Positions 7,560 to 15,608 of a stretch of DNA of 34,984 nucleotides are shown here, piece by piece (position 1 is the first letter of the stretch; the number at the start of each line of letters is the position of its first letter). Origin of the DNA: CAYMTN01 sp964393335 (GTDB taxonomy: Bacteria; Chloroflexota; Anaerolineae; Aggregatilineales; Aggregatilineaceae). The notes under the pieces were generated by a model. That model saw only the letters and a list, made by a program, of their open reading frames with translations. It was not told the origin of the DNA and made no database searches. The stretch spans positions 1-34,984 of the forward strand of contig CAYMTN010000028.1 of the NCBI GenBank assembly GCA_964393335.1, given 5' to 3'. The position numbers and the translations under genes were made by a program.

Positions 7560-8993
7560 CTATAATCTGTAACGGGCAACAGTTTGTTCCAGTTGGCGCG
7601 CCATCTCATCCAGTTGCCGCGCGCTCTCTTCGGCCTGGCGCGTACCGGCTACTGTTTGGGCTGTGGCGCGTTGGATCGACGCCATGGCGATCGTCAATTG
7701 TTCCATCCCGTTCGTTTGCTGGTGCGTGCTGGCGGCAATCTGCGCTGCCGACTGGGCGGCTTCTTCAATCGTGCCTGCCAGGTTGCGGATAGCTTCACCG
7801 GCCCGCTCGACCAGCGCAACGCCGCTATCCGCGCCTTTGCTGCCCTCCTCGGTCACCATCACCGCCGTGTTCGTGGCCTGCTGGATTTCGCTGAGAATAT
7901 CGCGCACCCGTGCCGTCGCCGTGCGTGACTGCTCGGCCAACTGCCGGACTTCCATCGCCACCACGGCGAAGCCTTTGCCTTCTTCGCCTGCGCGCGCCGC
8001 TTCGATGCTGGCATTGAGAGCCAGCATCTTGGACTGGTCTGCTATGTCGTTCACGGTGCCGATGATTTCGCCGATCTGTTGTGTGCGTTCCGAGAGCATC
8101 AGGATGTTTTCGGCGATACTTTCTACCCGTTCGCGCAGGAGCTGCATACCGTTGACCGAGTCAACGACAGCCCCCTGACCGGCGCGCGAGACGGCAAGCG
8201 ACTGCTGCGAGGCATTGGCGACTGCCTGGGCGCGGTCTGCGGTCTGCTGCACGGTTGCCCGTACCTGTTCTGCCGTGGCCATTGTCTGCGTCACGGCTGC
8301 ATCCTGTTCGGTGGAACTTGCATTCTGTTGCGTGGTGGCTGCCAGAATCTCCGCTGCTGCGCCTGACACGCCTGACGACACGTGGCGGATTTGCCGGGCG
8401 GTGTCACTGAGGCCCTCGACCATGGTGTTGAGGTTCACGCCGAGCCGGTACAGCTCATCCTTATTCCGGCCACGCTGATCGTGGGATAATTGGAGACGCG
8501 CCGTCAGGTTGCCTTTCGCCACACTTTCTACAAACGTCATGTAGCGGGCGACCGTCGCCTCGAGTGCGGCCCGGTCGTCCATCATAAGCTGTAGATTGTC
8601 AGTCATGGCATTAAACGCCTGCGCGAGCCTTCCAATTTCATCCTCGTCATCCAGTGACAGACGGTGGTCCAGGTTGCCGCCCGCGATATCTTCGACCGTG
8701 TGCGTGACGTAGCGCACGCGCCTGCTGACCAGACGCGTAACCCACCAGAGCAGCCCGGCACCTGCAACCAGCGCCAGGAAAAGGGCAACGAGACTGAGCG
8801 CGAGCACCAGATCGACCTGCGAAGTAAGATCATTGATCTGTGTGCTATTATCCAGGTCGTGCTGGATCGTGTGGCGCAGAATAATCAAACCACCGATGCC
8901 AATGCCAGCCACAATGACCATGAGCACCAGCAGGATTACATAGCTCACCGTTAGTTTGCGCTCAATGGAGTTAAAAACGCCCTGCCGATTCAT
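7560..8993 (-). CDS. Methyl-accepting chemotaxis protein with two TM helices and almost no sensory domain
   Basis: This 477-residue receptor starts at an ATG with GAGGAG five bases upstream. Transmembrane helices lie at about 16-39 and 61-87, leaving only about 20 residues outside the membrane, too few for a ligand-binding domain. A HAMP domain follows (about 85-140, with DEIGRLAQAFNAMTDNL), then a second HAMP-like segment (about 145-200). The kinase-control domain has the conserved hairpin tip, around IADQSKMLALNASIEAARAGEEGKGFAVVA. The tail is a coiled coil ending QTVARYRL, with no CheR-binding pentapeptide. It probably senses the membrane state, or a signal through a partner protein. It sits between cheW and cheA in the operon, so it is the likely dedicated receptor. 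Its signalling domain closely resembles that of the soluble receptor at 11494-13992. Confidence 0.93.
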   Translation of the reverse strand: MNRQGVFNSIERKLTVSYVILLVLMVIVAGIGIGGLIILRHTIQHDLDNSTQINDLTSQVDLVLALSLVALFLALVAGAGLLWWVTRLVSRRVRYVTHTVEDIAGGNLDHRLSLDDEDEIGRLAQAFNAMTDNLQLMMDDRAALEATVARYMTFVESVAKGNLTARLQLSHDQRGRNKDELYRLGVNLNTMVEGLSDTARQIRHVSSGVSGAAAEILAATTQQNASSTEQDAAVTQTMATAEQVRATVQQTADRAQAVANASQQSLAVSRAGQGAVVDSVNGMQLLRERVESIAENILMLSERTQQIGEIIGTVNDIADQSKMLALNASIEAARAGEEGKGFAVVAMEVRQLAEQSRTATARVRDILSEIQQATNTAVMVTEEGSKGADSGVALVERAGEAIRNLAGTIEEAAQSAAQIAASTHQQTNGMEQLTIAMASIQRATAQTVAGTRQAEESARQLDEMARQLEQTVARYRL

Positions 8994-9045
8994 ATGATCT
9001 CCTCAATACCACAACGTTCGTCGCCCTCAGCGCGACGGATCAGCA

Positions 9046-9585
9046 CTAGCCAACCGCCTCGTCCACAATAAGTGCGGGATCGTTTAGAATAGCGTCCATG
9101 TTTAGCACAATGGTGCCATCAGGCAGCGCGCCCTGCAAATACTCCGTCTTGGCTAGGTCGAAAAGCCCCGACACAGGAACGAGTTCGCCAACCCTGACCA
9201 GGATCGCATCACCAATCGCACTGACACGGAAAGCCACCGTCATGTTTTCGTTAGCCACGACAATTATCGCCGTAAGGTCCGGTGTGGCAGCGCCGGAGAC
9301 GCCAAGCAAGACTGCCAGGTCGATGACCGGGACCACGCGGCCCCGAATATTCGCGATACCGGCTATAAAGGGCGGCGTGCACGGGACGGGAACGAGCGGC
9401 GCGGTAACCTGATAGGCGGCAGTGAGCGCCCGAAGCGGCAGCCCGTAGGATTCTTCGCCCAACATGACTACCAGCGTGTCGATGCTGGCGAGGACTCCCG
9501 TATCGTGCGAAGTAAGGGCAGCGCGTTGTGCACGCGCGCGCAGCAGCGCTTGTTCGTCTTCGGAAAAACGGTCAATAAACGACAT
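9046..9585 (-). CDS. cheW: CheW-like chemotaxis adaptor, second copy
   Basis: This is a 179-residue CheW-domain protein. After an N-terminal extension of about 35 residues, the domain runs from IDTLVVMLGEESYGLPL, through FIAGIANIRGRVVPVIDLAVLLG, to a final strand with DGTIVLNMDAILNDP. The extension is longer than in classical CheW. The start ATG overlaps the cheR stop by one base (TAATG), and AAGGAAG lies eight bases upstream, so the two genes are translationally coupled. It lies 52 bases upstream of the mcp gene. By position it should link that receptor to CheA. Confidence 0.92.
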   Translation of the reverse strand: MSFIDRFSEDEQALLRARAQRAALTSHDTGVLASIDTLVVMLGEESYGLPLRALTAAYQVTAPLVPVPCTPPFIAGIANIRGRVVPVIDLAVLLGVSGAATPDLTAIIVVANENMTVAFRVSAIGDAILVRVGELVPVSGLFDLAKTEYLQGALPDGTIVLNMDAILNDPALIVDEAVG

Positions 9586-11030
9586 TAGAACGGCTTCCTT
9601 TCCTCTCCGCCCAGCAGTACGCTGAGCCGGTAGGTCAGCAACCCCCTAAGCATCTCGACCGTGAGGTCCTCGGAAAAAAGCAGGCGCTGCTGCGGTTCCA
9701 GGTCCGCAATAGCCACCAGCGCCTGATGCCAGTGTCGCGCCGCCGCCTTATATTCCTCCCGTTGCTCGAATAACTCGCCCAGGTTGTAATGCGCCAAAGC
9801 GAACGCCGGATCACAATACAGCGCCTGACGCCACGCCCAGAGCGCCTCATCAGCGTTTTCAGCGGCCATCTGCACCAGGCCGCGCAGGTAATAGAACTCT
9901 GGCCGAAACATGTGATGGGTTTCCACCTGGGTCAGGTGCGCCAACGCTTCGTCCCATTTCTCACGGTCGGCGGCCTCTTTGGCGCGGGACCACACGACCT
10001 CCAGGCCCCGGACTTGAGTTTCCTCAGCGCTCGTGAGTGGGCGTGGGGCCGGCGTTGTGGCCGGTTTGGAAGCCGGTTTTGGAGAAGGTGGCGGCACGAC
10101 AGCGGGCCGAGCTGTTGGTTTTGGCAGACGGTCGGCGCTTGATGGCAAGGCGGATACTGTGTCTCGCTGGTTTTGTGAGGCGGCGACCTTCTGGTAATAC
10201 ACTACTCGTTCGTAGCTGCGCGTGGAAAACGCACGGTATATCGTCGTAGATAACTCGGAGTGGCCAACCATCAACCGCCCCCTATCGTTAAGCGCCTGGT
10301 ACAACCGGCCCACAACGTCCCGCATGGTTGCCTGGTCAAAATAGATCGTCACATTCCGGCACACGATCAGATCCATGTTCATGGTGAAGTAATCAAATGG
10401 CGGAAAACCGCTGTTCATCAGATTCAGCGGCACAAACGTCACCCTGTCGTGGATGGCCTGATCGAGTTGGTATCCGTCTGGTGTGAGCCTAAACCAGCGC
10501 TTCTGAACATATTCCGGCGTTTCATTCCGAAACGATGAAGCCCGGTATACGCCGCGTTTTGCGCGTTCTAGAAAGGCCAGGTTGATATCGGTGCCCAGGA
10601 CGGTGACGCGCCAATCCTCGATGTCGGGCAGCAGTTCATGCAGCAGCATCACGAGGGAGTACGGTTCTTCCCCGCTGGCACATCCGGCGCTCCACAAGCG
10701 GAGTTCCTTATTGCCGGTCTTCTGCCGCTCGGCGATAAGCTGGGGGAGGATGTGCGAACGCAAAGCATCAATCTGCCCTTGATCGCGAAAAAAGTAGGTT
10801 TCTCCCACCGTGAGGGCCTGAATAAACAGTTGCCAGAGAGGTTCCGTGAAAGCGGTGTTTTTCAGGATGAGCATCAGGTCATTCACGCTGGTGAGGCGCA
10901 TGGATGCCATGATATCACCGACCAGACGCGTGATATCATCAAACCGGCCATCGAGGACTCGCATCCCGGTATGTGTCTGGAACAGAGTGAAGACTTGCTG
11001 GTAGTCGGTTGCGCAAAGACACACAGCCAT
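9585..11030 (-). CDS. cheR: CheR-type receptor methyltransferase with C-terminal TPR repeats
   Basis: This 481-residue protein has an N-terminal CheR helical domain (about 8-70), then TVGETYFFRD (74-83), then the SAM-binding motif LWSAGCASGEEPYS (112-125). GTDIN and a VPLNL/CRN region complete the methyltransferase by about residue 280. A low-complexity Pro/Ala/Lys linker (about 300-335) joins it to tetratricopeptide repeats (about 345-460), the clearest being ALAHYNLGELFEQREEYKAA. CheR methylates receptor glutamates with S-adenosylmethionine. TPR-bearing CheR proteins are known, and the repeats usually mediate protein contacts. It is the first gene of the minus-strand che operon; an AGGG ribosome site precedes the ATG. 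The 464-base divergent region upstream separates it from the soluble receptor gene. Confidence 0.94.
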   Translation of the reverse strand: MAVCLCATDYQQVFTLFQTHTGMRVLDGRFDDITRLVGDIMASMRLTSVNDLMLILKNTAFTEPLWQLFIQALTVGETYFFRDQGQIDALRSHILPQLIAERQKTGNKELRLWSAGCASGEEPYSLVMLLHELLPDIEDWRVTVLGTDINLAFLERAKRGVYRASSFRNETPEYVQKRWFRLTPDGYQLDQAIHDRVTFVPLNLMNSGFPPFDYFTMNMDLIVCRNVTIYFDQATMRDVVGRLYQALNDRGRLMVGHSELSTTIYRAFSTRSYERVVYYQKVAASQNQRDTVSALPSSADRLPKPTARPAVVPPPSPKPASKPATTPAPRPLTSAEETQVRGLEVVWSRAKEAADREKWDEALAHLTQVETHHMFRPEFYYLRGLVQMAAENADEALWAWRQALYCDPAFALAHYNLGELFEQREEYKAAARHWHQALVAIADLEPQQRLLFSEDLTVEMLRGLLTYRLSVLLGGEERKPF

Positions 11031-11312
11031 TATCCCTGCTCCCTATGGGTTCCTCGACTGCTTTGGCGATAGCCTGGCATACACGGCACTGGTCTGCTGC
11101 GTCCTCGCCCTCGCTCGCGGGTCACAAAATGGTACTTGAACCGTGTGAGCGTGACGGGCGACGTCTGCGATTCATTCAAGCCCATTCAGAAATTGTATTG
11201 TCATTGTACAACCATTTATAGCTTGTCGATAAGCCAAGAATAAAATTTCCATGAATTCTGTCTGAAACGGGCCGTGAGAAAATGATCCACACGGAATAAG
11301 CCCCGTTGGCGC

Positions 11313-11341
11313 TTGCTACGATCGCTTAATACGCTTAAGAT
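11313..11341 (+). promoter_or_regulatory. Candidate promoter of the soluble receptor gene
   Basis: TTGCTA at 11313-11318 and TAAGAT at 11336-11341 are 17 bases apart, each matching the sigma-70 consensus at four of six bases. It would leave a leader of about 145 bases containing the dyad at 11403-11417. The match is weak. Confidence 0.3.
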
Positions 11342-11402
11342 GAACATAACAGTCTATGGTATCTGTTCTTATGGAAAATGGAAATGGCGCGCGTATATTT
11401 GC

Positions 11403-11417
11403 CCAACTGCAAGTTGG
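11403..11417. promoter_or_regulatory. Operator-like dyad CCAACT-GCA-AGTTGG
   Basis: This is a perfect 6+6 inverted repeat with a 3-base centre, 77 bases upstream of the soluble receptor start. It could bind a dimeric regulator or form a small leader hairpin. Confidence 0.35.
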
Positions 11418-11493
11418 ACGCGCCCTTACGAAAAGTATGTGTCACTAGCATCTTCTACTCGCGATACCCGCTTATGCGTGATGGAGATTCCCT

Positions 11494-13992
11494 ATGTTAA
11501 CTGTATCAAACGGATCAGAGCCGGTCAAAGCAGGTCGTTCCAGGCTGCCGAATACGCGTCCAACCATCGGTTTTTTGGTGCATACAGTTATTGATGCTCA
11601 CGGTTCTGCGTTATGGGCCGGGATTCAGGATGCGGCCCGGGCAAATGACGTCAACGTGGTCTGCTTTCAAGGTAGTCATCTGGAAAGCCCTGACGGATTC
11701 CTGGCGCAGGGTAACGCGCTCTACAGGTTAGTGAGCCCAGAGAATGTGGATGGATTGGTGTTCAGCAGCGCCACGTTGATGATGTACACAGACTCCGAGA
11801 GGATGCAGCGCTTCGTCGATACGTATCGCCCATTACCAAGAGCGAGTCTGGGACTGCTCCTGACAGGCATACCCAGCCTTACTGTAGAGAATTACCAGGG
11901 CATGCGCGACATGATAAATCATCTCATTGAAGCGCATGGGTTCCGCCGGATCGCTTTTATCAGCGGCCCGCAGGGGCATCCAGAGTCAAAGATACGCTAC
12001 CAGGCCTACGTCGACGCGCTGGCCGATCATGACCTGCCGCTTGATGCGGCTCTTGTCAGCCCGCCGACCGAGTGGAATGAAGTCTCAGGCCAAGAAGTTA
12101 TCGGCATTCTGCTTGACGAACGCGGGCTGCACCCAGGCGTTGGTTTTGAGGCTGTGGCAGCCAGCAACGATGAAACGGCCGTGGGGGCGCTGAACGAGCT
12201 GCAGGCGCGGGGATTTCATGTGCCCGAAGACGTAGCTGTGACGGGTTTCGACGGTTTCGAGAAGGGTAAGTACTGCATACCTCCGTTGACCTCGGTGCGC
12301 CAGCCTGTATACGAACAAGCCGTTCTGGCTTTCGAAATGGTCATTGCGCAGTTGCGGGGCGAGGATGTGTCTTATCAGAAAAACCTGCCTACCGAGCTGG
12401 TGATACGCCAATCGTGCGGCTGCCCGGACCCGATGGTGGTTGAGGCAGCGGTAGGGCTGGCAGCGCAGTCGTTGAAGAAAGCCGCAACCGGCGATCCGCT
12501 CCCGGTTGTTTTGCGAGCTGGCCGGGATCAGATCTGTGCGGAGATGATCAAAGCCGCGGGGACGTCATTTGATGGTCTTGATCCGGCATGGGCAGAACTA
12601 TTATTGGAGGCCTTCTCCGGCGACGTGGTGGGCGAGTCACCGGGGGCGTTCTGGTCAACGCTGGATAGGGCGATACGCCAGACGGTGATCATGAACAGGG
12701 ACGTGAAAACGTGGCAAAGCGTCTTGTCTGCGCAGCGCCGTCAGGTTTTGCCCTATCTGTCGGAGCATGAGCACCTGTACCGGGCAGAGGATTTGTGGCA
12801 GCAGGCGCGCGTAATCGTCGCGGAAGTGTCCTATCGCCTGCGAGCCTATCGGGAGACTCAAGCACACCAGCAAGCCGAGATTCTGCGTGAGATTGGTCAG
12901 ACCCTGATCACGACGTTTGACCTGACGGATTCGGTGGAAGCGCTGACCACCGGGTTGCCGGAGTTGGGCATTCCCGGCTGTTACCTGGCGCTGTACGATT
13001 TCCCTGAAGAGCCGGAGAAATGGTCCAACCTGATATTCGCTTACAACGATGGCGGGCAGGTCAACGTGCCGCGCGGCGGGTTCCGCTTCCCTTCTCTTCA
13101 ACTCATACCGCAGAAACTGCGATCTGCTCACAAGTTGCTGTCTGCGGTGATATTGCCACTCTACTTCCGAGAGCAGCAACTCGGGTTTGTGCTCTTTGAG
13201 ACGGGGCCGTCCGATGGCACGATTTATGAAAGTCTGCGCGGGCAGATCAGCAGTTTGCTGCAAGGCGTTTTGTTAATGCAGCAGGTGCAGCAGCACACGG
13301 CGCAGTTGGATACCATTGTAACGGAAACGCTGGCGACCTCGGAAGAAATGCGGGTAACGATCACTGAGACATCGCGCCAGGCGCAGGCCGTCGCCACTGC
13401 CGCGCAGCAGTCGGTGGACGTCTCAAAGACCGGCCAGGATGCCGTCGCGACGACTGTGGTCGGCATGGAGACGATCCAGCGCCAGGTATCCGATATCGCC
13501 AAAAGCATTCTGGCACTCTCCGAACGGACGCAGCAGATCGGGCAGATCATCAGCGCCGTAGAAGAAATCGCTGACCAGTCCCGGCTGCTGGCGCTGAATG
13601 CCAGCATCGAGGCTGCGCGGGCTGGAAATGAAGGCCTCGGTTTTGCCGTGGTCGCCCGCGAAATGCGGGATTTGGCCGGGCAGTCGCGCGAGGCGACCAC
13701 CCGGGTGAGCAGCATCCTCAACGAGATACAACGCGCCGCCAATACGGCTGTCATGGTCACCGAAGAGGGCAGCAAAGGTGCCCAGTTGGGCATGGAACTG
13801 GCGAGCCAGGCAGGCGAGGCGATCCGCGACCTTACGGCCATCATAGAAGAGGCCGCCAGCGTGGCTATTCAGATTGCGGCCAGCACACACCAGCAGACTA
13901 ACGCTATGGACCAGCTCGTGGTGGCGATGAAGTCGATCAAACAAGCCAGCGCCCAAACCACCGCCAGCGTGAGGGAGGCTGGCGCTCAATAA
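11494..13992 (+). CDS. Soluble chemoreceptor: LacI-type binding domain, GAF-like domain, MCP signalling domain
   Basis: This 832-residue protein has no signal peptide or membrane helix, so it should be cytoplasmic. Residues about 22-310 match the sugar-binding part of LacI/GalR regulators: IGFLVHTVID at the start, HGFRRIAFISGP (about 145-156), AASNDETAVGALNEL, VPEDVAVTGFDGF, and PPLTSVRQP. The helix-turn-helix of LacI proteins is missing. A helical stretch (about 320-470) leads to a GAF-like domain (about 470-600). The last 230 residues are an MCP kinase-control coiled coil with the tip IADQSRLLALNASIEAARAGNEG. The ATG has GGAG seven bases upstream. I infer that it senses a cytoplasmic sugar-like ligand and feeds the adjacent CheA/CheW. 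The signalling part is close to that of the membrane receptor at 7560-8993. The GAF call is the least certain part. Confidence 0.88.
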   Translation: MLTVSNGSEPVKAGRSRLPNTRPTIGFLVHTVIDAHGSALWAGIQDAARANDVNVVCFQGSHLESPDGFLAQGNALYRLVSPENVDGLVFSSATLMMYTDSERMQRFVDTYRPLPRASLGLLLTGIPSLTVENYQGMRDMINHLIEAHGFRRIAFISGPQGHPESKIRYQAYVDALADHDLPLDAALVSPPTEWNEVSGQEVIGILLDERGLHPGVGFEAVAASNDETAVGALNELQARGFHVPEDVAVTGFDGFEKGKYCIPPLTSVRQPVYEQAVLAFEMVIAQLRGEDVSYQKNLPTELVIRQSCGCPDPMVVEAAVGLAAQSLKKAATGDPLPVVLRAGRDQICAEMIKAAGTSFDGLDPAWAELLLEAFSGDVVGESPGAFWSTLDRAIRQTVIMNRDVKTWQSVLSAQRRQVLPYLSEHEHLYRAEDLWQQARVIVAEVSYRLRAYRETQAHQQAEILREIGQTLITTFDLTDSVEALTTGLPELGIPGCYLALYDFPEEPEKWSNLIFAYNDGGQVNVPRGGFRFPSLQLIPQKLRSAHKLLSAVILPLYFREQQLGFVLFETGPSDGTIYESLRGQISSLLQGVLLMQQVQQHTAQLDTIVTETLATSEEMRVTITETSRQAQAVATAAQQSVDVSKTGQDAVATTVVGMETIQRQVSDIAKSILALSERTQQIGQIISAVEEIADQSRLLALNASIEAARAGNEGLGFAVVAREMRDLAGQSREATTRVSSILNEIQRAANTAVMVTEEGSKGAQLGMELASQAGEAIRDLTAIIEEAASVAIQIAASTHQQTNAMDQLVVAMKSIKQASAQTTASVREAGAQ

Positions 13993-14191
13993 CCGGTAGA
14001 CGAGTAATCGACATCACCGGGATCAAACGTGGTGTAGTGAGGCTGGTAGCCAGCGCGGTCGGCGCACGCCATACAGCGCCCTCAGGATTAGCGCTTTGAC
14101 GTCACGTATTCCACGTTTGATATACCGGACCCGCTCGCGTGGTTGTTCATAGCCCGGGCGTCACACGTTGGCGCTGAGGCCGGGCATACCA

Positions 14192-15427
14192 TTACTCAAG
14201 ATGGCCTTCAGCGTCCGTTTTTGTCAGAAAGATATCGAATACGGACCCTCTGAACGTCGATCCGGCGATGACATACCCTTCGTCTGGGTGCTCGAATACA
14301 TTGGCGAACATCGTATGCGAGCCGGTTTTGGTCTGCTCCCAGAGAAACTGCCCGTTTTCATCGATTTTGACCAGCATTATCTCGGTGTCCCATGTGTACA
14401 GGTCCCGCACGCGTTCGCCTACAACGACGAATCCGCCGTCTGCCGTCTCGGCCACTTCGGCCCCATAATCGACTACGTCCGGATCGCCGAACGTGCTTTG
14501 CCAGAGTTCGTTCCCGTCCGGATCGACTTTGATGAACAAGAAATCGTCTTTCGACCTGTCCAGGGTTGAGTACCCGGCTGAGATAAGGTAGTTGCCGTCA
14601 GCGGTCGAGATGATGGCCTGCCCTGAAAGGATGTTTTCGTCCCAGGTGCGGGTCCACAGGATGTTGCCATCGCCATCGAATTTGATCAACTGCAAATCGT
14701 CGTCGTCGGCGGGGTAGTACATCACGGTCGCCAGGGCAAGCAAGCCGCCATCCAACGTCGGAATCCCGCTGCTCGCCAGGATATTATCATCGCTGGCGTA
14801 CGTATGTGACCAGAGTTCATTGCCGTCGGCGTCGATCTTGAACAGGACCAGATTGCTGCGTCCCGCGAACCCCGCATACCCCGCCGCGCCGGGGTCAGCG
14901 ATGAGGTCGTCAGGGTCCACGATGTTGCCGCCGACGAGATAGCCACCATCGGCGGTCTGCGCCGCACCGCCGACCATTTCGTCAAGAGGTCCGCCATAGG
15001 TCCTGGACCACAGTTCATTGCCTTCCTGATCCACTTTGATCAGGTAGGCGTCCATGTCCCCGTCACCGAATGATGTCGTGTAACCTACGATCAACAGGTT
15101 TCCATCGCTCATCGGGATGACTGAGCCGCCAGCATCCTGCCCGCTGCCCCCGTAGGTTTTTCCCCATAGGACGTTGCCGTCAGCGTCCGTCCTGAACAAA
15201 TACACATCCCCGGCGGGTATCCCCGTGTTGAAGTCAAGATTCGTTACGCCAACGATGAAGTACCCGCCGTCATCGGCGGGCAGGACATTGGCGGCGATGG
15301 TGCTATGGCTGCCACTGTAATATTTGGTCCATGTGCTGTTGGAGCCGACTGTGGCGCGAGCGGTCGGCCCAAAGCCGATCAGCGAGACAAACGCGACCAC
15401 GATCATTATCTTGGGGCGAGTCAACAT
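14192..15427 (-). CDS. Secreted seven-repeat beta-propeller-like protein
   Basis: This 411-residue protein has a Sec-type signal peptide (about 1-25, ending in TARA). The rest is seven repeats of about 50 residues, each with a DGG/DGN turn, a GG-Y-h-GxT-like strand, an LIK-D strand, and then DxDGNxLWxxTYGG. The first repeat begins inside the motif (STWTKYYSG) and the last ends with DAEGHLE, so N- and C-terminal strands could complete one blade together, as in closed propellers. The ATG has GAGGAGAG four bases upstream. No enzyme motif is visible. It is convergent with the soluble receptor gene (200 bases apart, nothing visible between) and divergent from the mttB-family gene. It is probably a surface or secreted binding protein of unknown ligand. 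Confidence 0.85.
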   Translation of the reverse strand: MLTRPKIMIVVAFVSLIGFGPTARATVGSNSTWTKYYSGSHSTIAANVLPADDGGYFIVGVTNLDFNTGIPAGDVYLFRTDADGNVLWGKTYGGSGQDAGGSVIPMSDGNLLIVGYTTSFGDGDMDAYLIKVDQEGNELWSRTYGGPLDEMVGGAAQTADGGYLVGGNIVDPDDLIADPGAAGYAGFAGRSNLVLFKIDADGNELWSHTYASDDNILASSGIPTLDGGLLALATVMYYPADDDDLQLIKFDGDGNILWTRTWDENILSGQAIISTADGNYLISAGYSTLDRSKDDFLFIKVDPDGNELWQSTFGDPDVVDYGAEVAETADGGFVVVGERVRDLYTWDTEIMLVKIDENGQFLWEQTKTGSHTMFANVFEHPDEGYVIAGSTFRGSVFDIFLTKTDAEGHLE

Positions 15428-15540
15428 GTTTCTCTCCTCGTGATACCGTCTGGCATCAGGTTATACGAATCCAGGGCGTCTTTTTTTGCCCGTCTGCGGC
15501 GCGGTGGGAATTGACCGGCTGTCCTGTGGCCTGGCGGTGT

Positions 15541-15561
15541 TATAATCGGGTGATCATCACC
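15541..15561 (+). promoter_or_regulatory. Candidate -10 box and operator dyad upstream of the mttB-family gene
   Basis: TATAAT at 15541-15546 is a perfect -10 hexamer, but the region about 17 bases upstream has no good -35. The dyad GGTGAT-C-ATCACC at 15549-15561 is a perfect 6-1-6 inverted repeat covering the expected transcription start. This layout suits repression by a dimeric regulator (inference). The leader to the ATG would be about 55 bases. Confidence 0.45.
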
Positions 15562-15608
15562 TATCACGTGACCGAGTTTTCTTTCCCCACACAGGAGAAA
15601 TCGAGGCG

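Larger units (their letters stand above)
11031..11493. other. Divergent regulatory region between cheR and the soluble receptor gene
   Basis: No gene is supported in these 463 bases. They should hold the promoters of the minus-strand che operon and the plus-strand receptor gene. On the minus strand only a weak pair near 11200-11230 is visible (a TATCGA-like -35 and TACAAT). Plus-strand candidates and a dyad are listed separately. Confidence 0.6.
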
